Source: Microbacterium terregens
Lineage (GTDB): Bacteria; Pseudomonadota; Alphaproteobacteria; Sphingomonadales; Sphingomonadaceae
NCBI RefSeq assembly: GCF_027922045.1
Contig: NZ_BSEX01000004.1
Span: 1 to 64,000 of the forward strand
Length of the DNA stretch: 64,000 nt
Reading direction: 5' to 3'
This document shows, in pieces, positions 28,099 to 36,946 of the stretch. Under the pieces are notes generated by a model. The model had not been told where the DNA came from, searched no databases, and worked only from the letters and a program-made list of their open reading frames with translations. Each line of letters opens with the position of its first letter. Position 1 is the first letter of the stretch. The translations under genes were made by a program, and so were the position numbers.

Positions 28099-29433
28099 AT
28101 GCGCAAACACCTGCTCCGCCTTGCCGCCATTCTCCTTGTCCTGCTGCTCGCGCTGGGGTGGTGGCTGTTCAGCCCCGATCGCGCGGAGCTGCCCGAGGAC
28201 GCGGTGACCGGCGCCCAGCCGCAGCTGAGCCGCGCACGCGAACAGACCATCCCCACCGTCCGCATCGCCAAGCCGATCGGCTGGAGCGGCGACGCCATGC
28301 CGACCCCCGCGCAGGGGCTGCGCGTCCAGCCGTTCGCACGCGGGCTCGATCATCCGCGGTGGCTCTATCGCCTGGCGAACGGCGACGTGCTGGTGGCCGA
28401 AAGCAACTCGCCTCCGCGCGAAGGCGGCGGGCTCAAGGGCTGGGTGATGAAGCTCTTCATGGGCCGGGCAGGCGCAGGCGTTCCCTCTGCCAACCGGATC
28501 ACGCTGCTACGCGACGCGGACGGGGACGGCGTCGCCGAGCAGCGCTCGGCGCTGCTGACCGGGCTCAACTCGCCGTTCGGCATGGCGGTGGTGGGCGACT
28601 GGCTCTACGTCGCCAACACCGATGCGCTGGTGCGCTTCCCGTTCCGCGTGGGGCAAACGCGCATCACCGCGAACGCGGAGAAGGTCGTGGACCTGCCGGG
28701 CGGCGGCAATCACTGGACGCGCAACGTCGTGGCGAACCCCGAGGGCAAGACGCTGTTCGTGACGGTCGGCTCGGCCTCCAACATCGCCGAGAACGGGCTG
28801 GAGATTGAGAAGAACCGCGCAGCGATCCTGGAGGTCGACCCGCTGGTGAAGAAGTTCCGCATCTATGCCAGCGGGCTGCGGAACCCGAACGGCATGGCGT
28901 TCGAGCCCAACAGCCGGGCGCTGTGGACCGTCGTCAACGAGCGCGACATGATCGGCTCGGACATGCCGCCCGACTATATGACGCGGGTGGAGTTCGGCGG
29001 CTTCTACGGCTGGCCCTGGCATTATTGGGGCGGCTATGTCGACGACCGCGTCCAGCCGCAGCGGCCCGACCTGCGGGAATATACCGCGCGGCCCGACTAT
29101 GCGCTGGGCGCCCATACTGCCTCGCTCGGCCTCGCCTTCGCCGGCGATGCGAAGCTGGGGTCGCGCTTCGCAAGCGGCGCGTTCATCGGCCAGCACGGAT
29201 CCTGGAACCGCGTACCGCCATCGGGCTACAAGGTCGTGTTCGTACCGTTCGCCGCCAACGGCTTCCCGGTGAAGGGCGCCAAGCCGGTCGATGTCCTGAC
29301 CGGCTTCCTGGACCAGGACGGCAAGGCGCGCGGCCGTCCCGTGGGGGTGATCACCGATCGCAGCGGCGGACTGCTCGTCGCCGATGACGTCGGGAATGTG
29401 ATCTGGCGGGTGAGCGCCGCCCCGGGGCGCTGA
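28099..29433 (+). CDS. PQQ-dependent sugar dehydrogenase-like beta-propeller (sorbosone dehydrogenase family)
   Basis: A 444-residue protein anchored or exported by an N-terminal hydrophobic helix (LLRLAAILLVLLLALGWWLF). The six-bladed propeller shows the family blocks FARGLDHPRWLYRLANGDVL, SPFGMAVVG, GGGNHWTRNV, GLRNPNGMAF (around 257-266), FYGWPWHYWGGY and GQHGSWNRVPPSGYKV. Members oxidise sugars or aldoses in the periplasm with PQQ, passing electrons to the respiratory chain. No PQQ biosynthesis gene is in the window. The substrate is unknown. Confidence 0.88.
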   Translation: MRKHLLRLAAILLVLLLALGWWLFSPDRAELPEDAVTGAQPQLSRAREQTIPTVRIAKPIGWSGDAMPTPAQGLRVQPFARGLDHPRWLYRLANGDVLVAESNSPPREGGGLKGWVMKLFMGRAGAGVPSANRITLLRDADGDGVAEQRSALLTGLNSPFGMAVVGDWLYVANTDALVRFPFRVGQTRITANAEKVVDLPGGGNHWTRNVVANPEGKTLFVTVGSASNIAENGLEIEKNRAAILEVDPLVKKFRIYASGLRNPNGMAFEPNSRALWTVVNERDMIGSDMPPDYMTRVEFGGFYGWPWHYWGGYVDDRVQPQRPDLREYTARPDYALGAHTASLGLAFAGDAKLGSRFASGAFIGQHGSWNRVPPSGYKVVFVPFAANGFPVKGAKPVDVLTGFLDQDGKARGRPVGVITDRSGGLLVADDVGNVIWRVSAAPGR

Positions 29434-29464
29434 ACCCCGCGGGCCGAGCGCCCGTGCCGGCAGC

Positions 29465-29920
29465 CTAGCGGCCGGCGCGCTTCACCTCGGGCAGGGTCAG
29501 CAGCTGCTCGCGGGTCAGCGCAGGGGCGCGCAGATGCCACTGGTCGCCCACCGCGACCGGCTCGATTCCCTTGAGCGGCAACAACACCTCGCGATCGTCC
29601 GGCTGCGCTTCGATCTCCACCACCAGGCCGTTGACGCTGCCCTGCGCGTCGGTGGTCACCCGGTCCACCTCGCCGAGCTTGGCATTGCCGGCGCCGAGCA
29701 GGTCGGCATCCTCCAGCTGCTCCTTGGTCATGCCAAAGGCGGTCCCGGGGCCGCTTGCGGTCGGGATCGTCGGGGCACTGCCGGTCGGCGGCGCCTCGAC
29801 CACGCCATTGTCGGCGATCTGGGTCCCGACCGGGAGCGCGACCTGGTTCTCGGTCGAATCCCTGTCCGAACAGCCTGCCAGCGCCGATGCCGCAGCCAGC
29901 ACGAAAAGCGGTGCCTTCAT
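29465..29920 (-). CDS. PRC-barrel domain lipoprotein
   Basis: A 151-residue predicted lipoprotein. Signal and lipobox ASALAGC place the acylated Cys at 17. A low-complexity Pro/Thr/Ala linker (about 35-60) is followed by a PRC-barrel-like domain (LLGAGNAKLGEVDRVTTDAQ, GLVVEIEAQPDDREVLLPL). PRC barrels are small adaptor or RNA/ligand-binding folds, and the role of the exported form is unknown. AGGAGAGG precedes the ATG. It converges with the sugar dehydrogenase gene. Confidence 0.82.
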   Translation of the reverse strand: MKAPLFVLAAASALAGCSDRDSTENQVALPVGTQIADNGVVEAPPTGSAPTIPTASGPGTAFGMTKEQLEDADLLGAGNAKLGEVDRVTTDAQGSVNGLVVEIEAQPDDREVLLPLKGIEPVAVGDQWHLRAPALTREQLLTLPEVKRAGR

Positions 29921-29984
29921 GAGCCTCTCCTAACCCTTGCTCAACCGAAACGAGCCCGTGCCGGTTCCGTGCACCGCCCGATCG

Positions 29985-30287
29985 CTATTTGAGCAGAGCA
30001 GGCCCGTCCTTCTGAAGCTTGGCGCGGATCTTGTCGGCGAACAGGCGCAGGAAAGGCGGCAGGTCGAGTTCGGCGCGGACCCGATCCTCGAACAGCTCGA
30101 GCCGACTTGCCACGCGCTGTCCCATCGCCTGCACCGTGAAGGAAAGGGCGTCACCCTCCCAATGCTGTTCTGTCACCGTGCCGCCCGGGAACATGCCGGC
30201 GAGCTTGCCGATCCCTGCTTCGATGCGGGTACGCGCCCCCTCCCGGCCGAGCTTGTGGGGAATGTCGACGGTAACGGGTTCAGCCAC
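29985..30287 (-). CDS. Polyhydroxyalkanoic acid system family protein
   Basis: A 100-residue small protein matching the PHA granule-associated family. Its opening VDIPHKLGREGARTRIEAGI, the WEGDALSFTVQAMGQRV centre and the LPPFLRLFADKIRAKLQ C-terminus are typical. The start codon is GTG (30287). The function is poorly defined; relatives are encoded near PHA genes, but no phaC or phasin occurs here. It lies 11 nt downstream of the VOC gene on the same strand, so the two are probably co-transcribed. Confidence 0.8.
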   Translation of the reverse strand: MAEPVTVDIPHKLGREGARTRIEAGIGKLAGMFPGGTVTEQHWEGDALSFTVQAMGQRVASRLELFEDRVRAELDLPPFLRLFADKIRAKLQKDGPALLK

Positions 30288-30298
30288 GCGTAAATCCT

Positions 30299-30721
30299 TT
30301 AACTTGCGAACAGCATTGAATCATTGGCGAACGCCTTGAACTCCAAAGCGTTTCCGGACGGGTCGCGGAAGAACATCGTTGCCTGCTCGCCCGGCTGCCC
30401 CTTGAAGCGGACGTGCGGCGCGATGCCGAACGCGATACCGGCCGCCTCCACCCGGGCGGCCAGCGCCTCCCAATCGGCCATGCGCAGCACGACGCCGAAG
30501 TGCGGCACCGGCACCTGATGACCGTCGACCGCATTGCTGGTCGCCTGCGGCCGGGCATCGGGGTCGAGGTGCGCGACGATCTGGTGCCCGCCAAGATCGA
30601 AGTCGATCCAGTGGTCGCTGCTGCGCCCCTCGCCGCAGCCCAGCACGTCCCGATAGAAGGTGCGTGCCGCCGCCAGGTCGTGGACCGGGAAGGCGAGGTG
30701 GAAGGGGCGAAGCTCGGCCAT
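30299..30721 (-). CDS. VOC-family (glyoxalase/dioxygenase superfamily) protein
   Basis: A 140-residue protein with two beta-alpha-beta-beta-beta modules: [20 protein letters not shown] (7-26) and [20 protein letters not shown] (around 79-98). Probable metal ligands are His 8, the His near HFGVV and the Glu of GNALEFKAF. The fold supports lyases, dioxygenases or resistance proteins; a specific reaction is not assignable. It diverges from lnt, with about 80 nt between starts. Confidence 0.85.
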   Translation of the reverse strand: MAELRPFHLAFPVHDLAAARTFYRDVLGCGEGRSSDHWIDFDLGGHQIVAHLDPDARPQATSNAVDGHQVPVPHFGVVLRMADWEALAARVEAAGIAFGIAPHVRFKGQPGEQATMFFRDPSGNALEFKAFANDSMLFAS

Positions 30722-30802
30722 GGCGCGAGCCTAGCGGATCGAGTGCGGGCGTACACGCGCGAACTGCTTGCCCGCACCGTCAAAGCGAACGATATCCGCG
30801 CC

Positions 30803-32341
30803 GTGCGTTTCCCCCCTGCCCTGCTCGTCCTCCTCGCCGGTGCCGTCTCCGCACTCGGCTTCGCGCCCCTCCAATGGTGGCCGCTGACGCTCGCCGCCTT
30901 CGCGCTGTGGCTGCACTGCGTCCATGCCGCGCCCAGCTTGAAGTCGGCGCTGTGGCGTTCCTGGCTGTTCGGCGTGGCGCATTTCACCATCGGCAACAAC
31001 TGGATCCAGCACGCCTTCGACTATCAGGATCGGATGCCGCCCGCGCTCGGCTATTTCGCGGTCGTCGGGCTTGCGCTCTATCTCGCGGTGTATCCGATGC
31101 TCGCCGGCGGCCTCGTCTGGCGGCTGGGACGCCGGGAGGCACGGACGGACGTCGGGTTCGCGCTGATCGCGGGCGCCGCCTGGATCGCGACCGAGTGGCT
31201 GCGCGCGGTGATGTTCACCGGCTATGCCTGGAACCCGGTCGGCGTCGTCTGGCTGCCGGTACCGGGCCTTGCGCATCTGGCAGCCTGGGTAGGGACCTAT
31301 GCCTTGTCCGGGTTGACCGTGATGGCAGCCGGCGCGTTGCTGCTGGCATGGCACCGCCGCTGGCAGTTCCCGGCCGGGATCGCCGTTGCGGGACTTGCGC
31401 TCGCGGTCGGGTGGCCGCTGCTCCATGCCGCCAACCCGACCCTTCCGGACGATGCACCGCGCGTGCGCGTCGTCCAGCCAAACATCGGGCAGGAGCATGT
31501 CGCCGACGACGGCTATGCTGCCGAGGTGTTCGATCGCTTGCTGCGGCTGAGCGGACGCCCCGGGCCCGCCCCGCGGCTGATCGTCTGGCCGGAAGGGACG
31601 CTCAACTATTATGTCGAGGATGGATATCCGCCTTATTGGTACGACGCCAATCCGGCGCTCGTCCGCGCGCAGATCGCCCGCCTGCTCGGGCCGCGCGACG
31701 CCGCCCTGGTCGGCGGTACCGCGCTGTTCTTCGACCGGCGGGGACAGGTCGGCTCGGCAGGCAACTCGGTCTTCTCGGTGCTGCCCGACGGTCACCTCGG
31801 CGGCCGCTACGACAAGGCGCATCTGGTGCCCTATGGCGAATATCTGCCGATGCGGCCCCTTCTCCAGCCGCTGGGGCTGTCCCGCCTGGTGATGGGCGAC
31901 ATCGACTTTGCGCCGGGTCCCGGACCGCGGTCCGTGGCTGTGCCGGGCTTCGGCTCCGTCGGCATGCAGATCTGCTACGAGATCATCTTTTCCGGCCAGG
32001 TGGTGGACCGCGGCCATCGGCCGCGGCTGCTGTTCAACCCGTCCAACGACGCCTGGTTCGGCGCCTGGGGGCCGCCCCAGCATCTGGCGCAGGCGCGCAT
32101 GCGTGCGATCGAGGAGGGGCTGCCCATCCTGCGCTCCACGCCGACCGGCATCTCGGCGATCATCGACGCCGACGGGCGGCTGCTGGCAACGATCCCGCAG
32201 GGTCGCGCCGGCGCGATCGAACTGCCGTTGCCGGCCGCGCACCCGCCAACGCTGTTCGCCCGCTTCGGCAACGGCATCGCCGCGATAGTGGCCCTTTTCC
32301 TTGCCCTCGCGGCCGTTGCCATCCGTCGGCGCAACCGCTAG
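30803..32341 (+). CDS. lnt: Apolipoprotein N-acyltransferase
   Basis: A 512-residue inner-membrane enzyme adding the third acyl chain to lipoproteins; the lipoproteins encoded here (PRC-barrel, RND adaptor, outer-membrane factor) are plausible substrates. N-terminal membrane helices cover about 1-210, then a nitrilase-like periplasmic domain carries Glu near 266 (VWPEGTLNYY), Lys near 337 (RYDKAHLVPYGEYLP) and Cys near 391 (QICYEIIFS). A last helix ends the protein. No ATG fits; GTG 30803 gives the usual short N-terminus, and GTG 30743 would add 20 residues. metK follows. Confidence 0.94.
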   Translation: MRFPPALLVLLAGAVSALGFAPLQWWPLTLAAFALWLHCVHAAPSLKSALWRSWLFGVAHFTIGNNWIQHAFDYQDRMPPALGYFAVVGLALYLAVYPMLAGGLVWRLGRREARTDVGFALIAGAAWIATEWLRAVMFTGYAWNPVGVVWLPVPGLAHLAAWVGTYALSGLTVMAAGALLLAWHRRWQFPAGIAVAGLALAVGWPLLHAANPTLPDDAPRVRVVQPNIGQEHVADDGYAAEVFDRLLRLSGRPGPAPRLIVWPEGTLNYYVEDGYPPYWYDANPALVRAQIARLLGPRDAALVGGTALFFDRRGQVGSAGNSVFSVLPDGHLGGRYDKAHLVPYGEYLPMRPLLQPLGLSRLVMGDIDFAPGPGPRSVAVPGFGSVGMQICYEIIFSGQVVDRGHRPRLLFNPSNDAWFGAWGPPQHLAQARMRAIEEGLPILRSTPTGISAIIDADGRLLATIPQGRAGAIELPLPAAHPPTLFARFGNGIAAIVALFLALAAVAIRRRNR

Positions 32342-32349
32342 GGCGCGGT

Positions 32350-32369
32350 ATATAAGGAAAGCTTTATAT
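32350..32369. promoter_or_regulatory. 20-bp palindrome upstream of metK (candidate SahR-type operator)
   Basis: ATATAA-n-G-4n-C-n-TTATAT is a near-perfect inverted repeat, AT-rich in a GC-rich context, centred about 53 nt before the metK ATG and only 9 nt after the lnt stop. ArsR-type SahR regulators of the methionine/SAM cycle in Proteobacteria are known to use ATATAAAG-type palindromes upstream of metK and ahcY. The assignment is by resemblance and position. Confidence 0.6.
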
Positions 32370-32412
32370 CGGCATGGCAACGGCCGCGCTTTCCCATAGA
32401 AAAGGGAAATCC

Positions 32413-33597
32413 ATGCGTTCCAACTATCTCTTCACCTCCGAATCCGTCTCCGAAGGCCATCCCGACAAGGTCGCGGACCAGATCTCCGACGCCGTCGTCG
32501 ACCTGTTCCTGTCGCGCGACCCCGTCGCCCGCGTCGCCTGCGAGACCATGGTCACGACTCAGCGGATCGTGCTGGCCGGCGAGGTGCGCTGCAGCCAGGA
32601 CGTGTTCCCGACCCTCGACGAGATCGAGAAGGTCGCGCGGGATACCGTGAAGAAGATCGGCTACGAACAGCACGGCTTCCACTGGCAGACCGCCGAGTTC
32701 GCCTGCCACCTCCACGGCCAGTCCGCGCACATCGCGCAGGGCGTGGACGAGAGCGGCAACAAGGACGAGGGTGCCGGCGACCAGGGCATCATGTTCGGCT
32801 TCGCCTGCGACGAGACGCCCGATCTGATGCCGGCGACGCTCTATTACTCGCACCGCATCCTGGAGAAGCTGGCGCAGGATCGCCACGCCAATGTCGTCGA
32901 CTTCCTGGAGCCGGACGCCAAGAGCCAGGTGACGCTCAAGTATGAGAACGGCCGCCCGACCGGTGCGACCGCGCTCGTCGTGTCGACCCAGCACAGCAAG
33001 GCGCTGTCCAGCGATGCCGGCCAGAAGCAGCTGCGCGACTATGTGATGACGGTGTTCGAGGACGTCCTGCCGCAGGGCTGGATGCCGGCCGACCAGTCGC
33101 AGATCTACGTGAACCCGACCGGCTTGTTCGAGATCGGCGGCCCCGATGGGGACGCAGGGCTCACCGGCCGCAAGATCATCGTCGACACCTATGGCGGTGC
33201 GGCCCCGCATGGCGGCGGCGCCTTCTCGGGCAAGGATCCGACCAAGGTGGACCGTTCGGCGGCCTATATCAGCCGCTACCTCGCCAAGAACATCGTCGCG
33301 GCAGGCCTCGCCAAGCGCTGCACGATCCAGCTGTCCTATGCGATCGGCGTCGCCGAGCCGCTGTCGCTCTATGTCGACACGCACGGCACCGGCACCGTCG
33401 AGGAATCGAAGATCGAGGCGGTTCTGCCCAAGCTGGTGCGCCTGACCCCCAAGGGCATCCGCACCCACCTGGGCATGAACAAGGCGATCTACCTGCCGAC
33501 CGCCGCCTATGGCCACTTCGGCCGCAAGGCAGAGGGTGACCTCTTCACCTGGGAAAAGACCGACCTGGTCGACGCGCTCAAGGCCGAGCTGGCCTGA
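32413..33597 (+). CDS. metK: S-adenosylmethionine synthetase
   Basis: A 394-residue MetK makes SAM from methionine and ATP, supplying the many methyltransferases in this window. Signature blocks are [19 protein letters not shown] (7-25), [16 protein letters not shown] (around 117) and [17 protein letters not shown] (around 266). ATG 32413 was chosen because AAAAGGGAAA lies just upstream; an earlier in-frame ATG at 32374 starts directly after the palindromic operator and would add 13 unconserved residues. A hairpin follows the gene. Confidence 0.98.
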   Translation: MRSNYLFTSESVSEGHPDKVADQISDAVVDLFLSRDPVARVACETMVTTQRIVLAGEVRCSQDVFPTLDEIEKVARDTVKKIGYEQHGFHWQTAEFACHLHGQSAHIAQGVDESGNKDEGAGDQGIMFGFACDETPDLMPATLYYSHRILEKLAQDRHANVVDFLEPDAKSQVTLKYENGRPTGATALVVSTQHSKALSSDAGQKQLRDYVMTVFEDVLPQGWMPADQSQIYVNPTGLFEIGGPDGDAGLTGRKIIVDTYGGAAPHGGGAFSGKDPTKVDRSAAYISRYLAKNIVAAGLAKRCTIQLSYAIGVAEPLSLYVDTHGTGTVEESKIEAVLPKLVRLTPKGIRTHLGMNKAIYLPTAAYGHFGRKAEGDLFTWEKTDLVDALKAELA

Positions 33598-33610
33598 GCT
33601 ACCGGAAGGC

Positions 33611-33631
33611 GGGGCGGCGCAGGGCTGCCCC
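33611..33631 (+). terminator. Hairpin after metK
   Basis: GGGGCGGC (33611-33618) pairs with GCTGCCCC (33624-33631), with one G-U pair, around a 5-nt loop. GTCTTC follows instead of a T-run. It is a moderate terminator candidate. Confidence 0.4.
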
Positions 33632-33695
33632 GTCTTCGCGCTTGTCCCTCCCCTCGACCGGTGGCAGCTTCTCCGGCACCAGGGGGAGAGGGACG

Positions 33696-34790
33696 ATGAA
33701 GCGCGTTTTGGCGGCCATGCTGGCATTCGCCGCGGCTGCAATGATATCGGGCACGCCTGCCGCAGCCCAGCAGGCGAAGGAGCTGGGGGTGCCGGCCGGC
33801 AAGCCCTATGCGCATGCGCCAAGCGGGCTTCAACTCCCTGCCACACTGGCGGGCGCGCCCCGCATCAAGGCGATCACGATCGGCGAAGATCTGCTCGACG
33901 TCTCGGCCAATTACGAGAGCTCCAACCGCGCCGAGTTGCTGAGCCTCTATGTCTACCGCCAAGCCAGCGGCGCGCTGCCGGTGTGGTTCGATCGCGCCCG
34001 CTGGGCAATCGAGAATCGGTCGGACGTCTACGGCAAGCCCGTCACAGCGGTGGGCGCGCCTAGCTTCGTGCCCCCGGGCCAGCAGACGGCAAGCGGCCTG
34101 ATCGCCACCTACACGCTCAACAAGGGTCCGTATCGGAGCACCGGCGTCGCCATCCTCCCGTTCGGCGCTTGGCTGGTGAAACTGCGCTACTCATCCAAGA
34201 CTATGGAGGCCGCGAGCCTCGCCACGGCAATGCGCACGGCGCTTGCCGAGCTCGAATGGCCAGGCACCGTTCCCGCGGCACCCCCTGCCGTTCCGATTAC
34301 CGACTGTTCCACGCCGCTGGCAGCGTCCGGCAAGTCCCGGCCCGTGCCTGCCGATTTCAAGGCGATGTTGATGACGGCCCTCGTCGGCGCAGCCGCGAGG
34401 ACCTCCTCGATGGAGGATGCCCCCTCCACCCGCTCCGTTTCCTGGTGCCGAGACACGACCGCCCTGAAGGAAGGCACCGTCTATCGGCCGGATGCTGCGA
34501 CCGACCGCTATCTGATCGCCCTGTCGGATGCCGGGCGCGGCGTGCTTGTCGATCCGAGCCCAGCCAACAGCCTGCCCTTGGAGGGCAAGCCCGCGGCACC
34601 TAGCTGGAACGTTGCCTTCGTCGATCTCGGCACCACCGCCTATTTCCAGGCACAGGATCGGCTTCCTTCCCCATCGCACGTGTTGAAGCAGGTCGTCAGG
34701 GGCTCGGTCAGCTCGCGAGTGGTTACTCACGGCAAAAAGCGGGACATCGACATCAGTCGCGGAGCCCTAGGCAGTCCCTCCGCGAAATAG
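33696..34790 (+). CDS. Exported protein of unknown function
   Basis: A 364-residue protein with a clear signal peptide (MKRVLAAMLAFAAAAMISGT, cleavage near PAAAQQ). No named domain is recognised. The mature part contains a region of mixed strands (ITIGEDLLDVSANYESSNRA, SLYVYRQASGALPVWFDRAR) and one later Cys pair region (ITDCSTPL, VSWCRDTT). It starts at 33696 behind GGGGGAGAGGG. It lies between metK and tRNA-Arg, in a block absent from the usual lnt-metK-trmB order. GC is somewhat lower toward the 3' end (35/60 at 34681-34740). Confidence 0.75.
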   Translation: MKRVLAAMLAFAAAAMISGTPAAAQQAKELGVPAGKPYAHAPSGLQLPATLAGAPRIKAITIGEDLLDVSANYESSNRAELLSLYVYRQASGALPVWFDRARWAIENRSDVYGKPVTAVGAPSFVPPGQQTASGLIATYTLNKGPYRSTGVAILPFGAWLVKLRYSSKTMEAASLATAMRTALAELEWPGTVPAAPPAVPITDCSTPLAASGKSRPVPADFKAMLMTALVGAAARTSSMEDAPSTRSVSWCRDTTALKEGTVYRPDAATDRYLIALSDAGRGVLVDPSPANSLPLEGKPAAPSWNVAFVDLGTTAYFQAQDRLPSPSHVLKQVVRGSVSSRVVTHGKKRDIDISRGALGSPSAK

Positions 34791-35024
34791 GCCGCGCCCC
34801 GGGGCCGCCGGGAACAGCCTTTCCTCTCGGCAAAGGCGGCAATCATCGCCCGGCAGTGCCACTGTGGGGAGAATTGCGGCTTTGGGCTCCGGCTTCCGCG
34901 AGACACGGGAGCTTCCGAGAAGCTCGTTCCCCCATTCCGCTGCATCTCCGCTGGCAAAATGTGGCCGCCATGCCTCGAAAGACTTGCGCCCGAGTCCGGG
35001 GGCGGATAGGGGACCGCCTCCCAA

Positions 35025-35101
35025 GCGCCCGTAGCTCAGCTGGATAGAGCATCAGACTACGAATCTGAGGGTCGGACGTTCGAATCGTTCCGGGCGCGCC
35101 A
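35025..35101 (+). tRNA. tRNA-Arg (anticodon ACG)
   Basis: A 77-nt cloverleaf. The acceptor is GCGCCCG/CGGGCGC, the D arm is GCTCAGCTGGATAGAGC, the anticodon loop is ACTACGAATC with ACG (A34 presumably edited to inosine), and the T arm reads GTTCGAATC. CCA is encoded at 35099-35101. The 234 nt upstream (34791-35024) contain no recognisable gene. Confidence 0.97.
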
Positions 35102-35120
35102 TTTTCCTACATCTCCGTCT

Positions 35121-35720
35121 TCATATCGACGGCACCCGCTCGGGCGCCGCGTCGGGGAAGATCCGCGCGACCAGCGCTTCCGAACCGACGCCGATCGCGG
35201 CCCCTGCGAGGACGTCGATCGGAAAATGCGAGCCGGTCGGCAGCTGGAGAGCGCCGATCGCTACCGCCGCGGCATAGGCGGGGCGGCTCGCGCCTGGATA
35301 TTCCCGCAGGATCGCGCGGCTTACCGCCATCGCCCCCGCCGTGTGGCCGGAGGGGAAGGAATTGTGCGGCCCCTCGTTGCGGTCGCCCCGTGTGAGCCGG
35401 TGATCATGGTCGCTGCTGAACAACCGCGGCCGTGCGCGATCGACCCTGCGCTTGATCGCGGCCTTGATCGCCGTGGCCGCGAGATGGCTGGCCAGCATGC
35501 GCGCGCCCGTCCGTGCGAGGCGGCGATCGCTCCGTGCCGCACCGACTGCTGCCGTGCCGATCGACAGCGCGATCAGCGGCGGCTGGTCGGCAAGCTCGCG
35601 CACCAGCTTCAGCGCACGCACCACGACGTGGTCGTGCCATTCGGCAGCGGCGCGCCCTGCCTTGATGTCGACGCGCTCCAACTCGTGCGCCAGCGCCTTG
35701 CCCGTCCTGCCCTTGCTCAT
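35121..35720 (-). CDS. PAP2-family phosphatase
   Basis: A 199-residue membrane phosphatase. The three PAP2 motifs are visible in order: KRRVDRARP (KX6RP, around 90), FPSGHTAGA (PSGH, around 121) and SHFPIDVLAGAAIG (around 163). Members dephosphorylate phosphatidate, undecaprenyl pyrophosphate or similar lipids. ATG 35720 has GGAAGGCG upstream and was preferred over 35750. The orientation opposes trmB and the tRNA; the gene diverges from trmB. Confidence 0.88.
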   Translation of the reverse strand: MSKGRTGKALAHELERVDIKAGRAAAEWHDHVVVRALKLVRELADQPPLIALSIGTAAVGAARSDRRLARTGARMLASHLAATAIKAAIKRRVDRARPRLFSSDHDHRLTRGDRNEGPHNSFPSGHTAGAMAVSRAILREYPGASRPAYAAAVAIGALQLPTGSHFPIDVLAGAAIGVGSEALVARIFPDAAPERVPSI

Positions 35721-35818
35721 TCGTCGCCTTCCATGGGTGCGCACGAACAACCCCTGGGAGCATGGCAGGCTCCATCGGCGCTTGGAGCCAGCGCGGCGGG
35801 CGGCTACAGCCCCGCGCC

Positions 35819-36499
35819 ATGACCGATCCGACCTCGATCCGCCGCCTCTACGGCCGCCGCCAGGGACACAAGCTGCGCCAGGGCCAGGCCGCGCTGGTGG
35901 AAGACCTGCTCCCCGTCGTCAGCATCCCCGACGAAGGCCCGCTGGATGCGCAGACGCTGTTCGGCGACACACGTCCGCTGGAGTTCGAGATCGGCTTCGG
36001 CGGCGGCGAGCACCTCGCAGGCCAGGCGGCGATGCGCCCGGACCATGGCTTCATCGGCTGCGAGCCGTTCCTGAACGGCGTCGTCGGCGCGCTCAACCAC
36101 ATCCGCGACGGCGAGCTGGAGAACGTCCGCCTGCACATGGGCGACGCGCTGGAGGCGCTTGAGCGGCTGCCCGACGCCAGCCTGGAGCGCGTCTACCTCC
36201 TCCACCCCGATCCCTGGCGCAAGGCGCGCCATGCCAAGCGGCGCATGGTCAACGACGGCCCGCTGGACATGATCGCCGCCAAGCTCAAGCCCGGCGGCGA
36301 GTTCCGCCTCGGCACCGACGACTCGACCTATTGCCGGTGGTCGATGATGGTGATGCGCGGGCGCCGCGACTTCGCTTGGGCTGCCGAGACGGCGCAGGAC
36401 TTTCTCACCCGCCCCGCCGACTGGCCGGAGACGCGCTACGAACGCAAGGCGCGGCGCCAGGGGCACGAGGTCTGGTACTTCCGCTACCTGCGGCTATGA
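35819..36499 (+). CDS. trmB: tRNA (guanine-N7-)-methyltransferase
   Basis: A 226-residue SAM-dependent enzyme making m7G46 in the tRNA variable loop. The SAM motif is FEIGFGGGEHLAGQA (around 52-66). The family-specific LHPDPWRKARHAKRRMV (around 125-141) and FRLGTDDSTYCRWSM (around 162) are present. The start MTDPTSIRRLYGR fits homologues; an upstream ATG (35762) is rejected. It is normally adjacent to metK in sphingomonads. Its stop overlaps the next small gene by 4 nt. Confidence 0.96.
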   Translation: MTDPTSIRRLYGRRQGHKLRQGQAALVEDLLPVVSIPDEGPLDAQTLFGDTRPLEFEIGFGGGEHLAGQAAMRPDHGFIGCEPFLNGVVGALNHIRDGELENVRLHMGDALEALERLPDASLERVYLLHPDPWRKARHAKRRMVNDGPLDMIAAKLKPGGEFRLGTDDSTYCRWSMMVMRGRRDFAWAAETAQDFLTRPADWPETRYERKARRQGHEVWYFRYLRL

Positions 36500-36735
36500 G
36501 CGCTGAGATGACCGCTGCCGACCTGCTGGACCTGTTCGTCACGACCCTGGTGCGGGATGCGGGCGGCACGCGCCGGCACTGGCGGCTGGTGATCGGCCAG
36601 GTCACCGTCCACAGCCTGGACACGCACGCGCACTGCAACTGGTCGATCCATCCGTCGGGCAACGCCGCCGCGGTCGAGGCGGTGGAACGCGTCGCCGACG
36701 ACCTGCGCGAGCGGCATCCGATCGTACGGGGATAG
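36496..36735 (+). CDS. Small protein of unknown function coupled to trmB
   Basis: A 79-residue soluble protein starting in an ATGA overlap with trmB. An N-terminal helix (AADLLDLFVTTLVRDAG) is followed by a strand-rich centre (RRHWRLVIGQVTVHSL, HAHCNWSIHPSG) and a C-terminal helix (AAVEAVERVADDLRER). Three His residues and a Cys cluster in the middle could bind metal, but this is only a guess. I recognise no named family. Overlap and codon-quality composition support translation. Confidence 0.7.
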   Translation: MSAEMTAADLLDLFVTTLVRDAGGTRRHWRLVIGQVTVHSLDTHAHCNWSIHPSGNAAAVEAVERVADDLRERHPIVRG

Positions 36736-36761
36736 ACGGGACCGCGACGCCATCGAGCAGA

Positions 36762-36876
36762 CCCGTCCATGCTGAGTAGGGGCTGAGCCTGTCGATGCGT
36801 CGTATCGAGAGGCCGGTTGCGGGGCATCTCTCGATACGGGCTCTCGACAAGCTCGATCCCTACTCGAGACAAACGG
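36762..36876. repeat. Palindromic intergenic repeat, copy 2 of 3
   Basis: The right half (36828-36876, 49 nt) is identical to the other two copies. The left arm is decayed (CTGAGTAGGGGCTGAGCCTG instead of CTCGAGTAGCC...GAGCTTG), so the hairpin is weaker. It lies between the convergent small trmB-coupled gene and the low-complexity protein gene. Confidence 0.88.
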
Positions 36877-36946
36877 GGAAGTATCGGCTCGGTCTTCAAG
36901 TGGATGCCGATACCGGCTGACCGCTCCGGCCGGCCGAAGCGCGGCC

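Noticed and set aside
32342..32412. SAM riboswitch in front of metK
   Set aside because: The 71-nt gap is short and dominated by a symmetrical DNA palindrome. No pseudoknot or multi-stem pattern of known SAM riboswitches was seen.
34791..36496. Integrated element at tRNA-Arg
   Set aside because: No integrase and no duplicated tRNA 3' end were seen nearby; the PAP2 and trmB genes look native.
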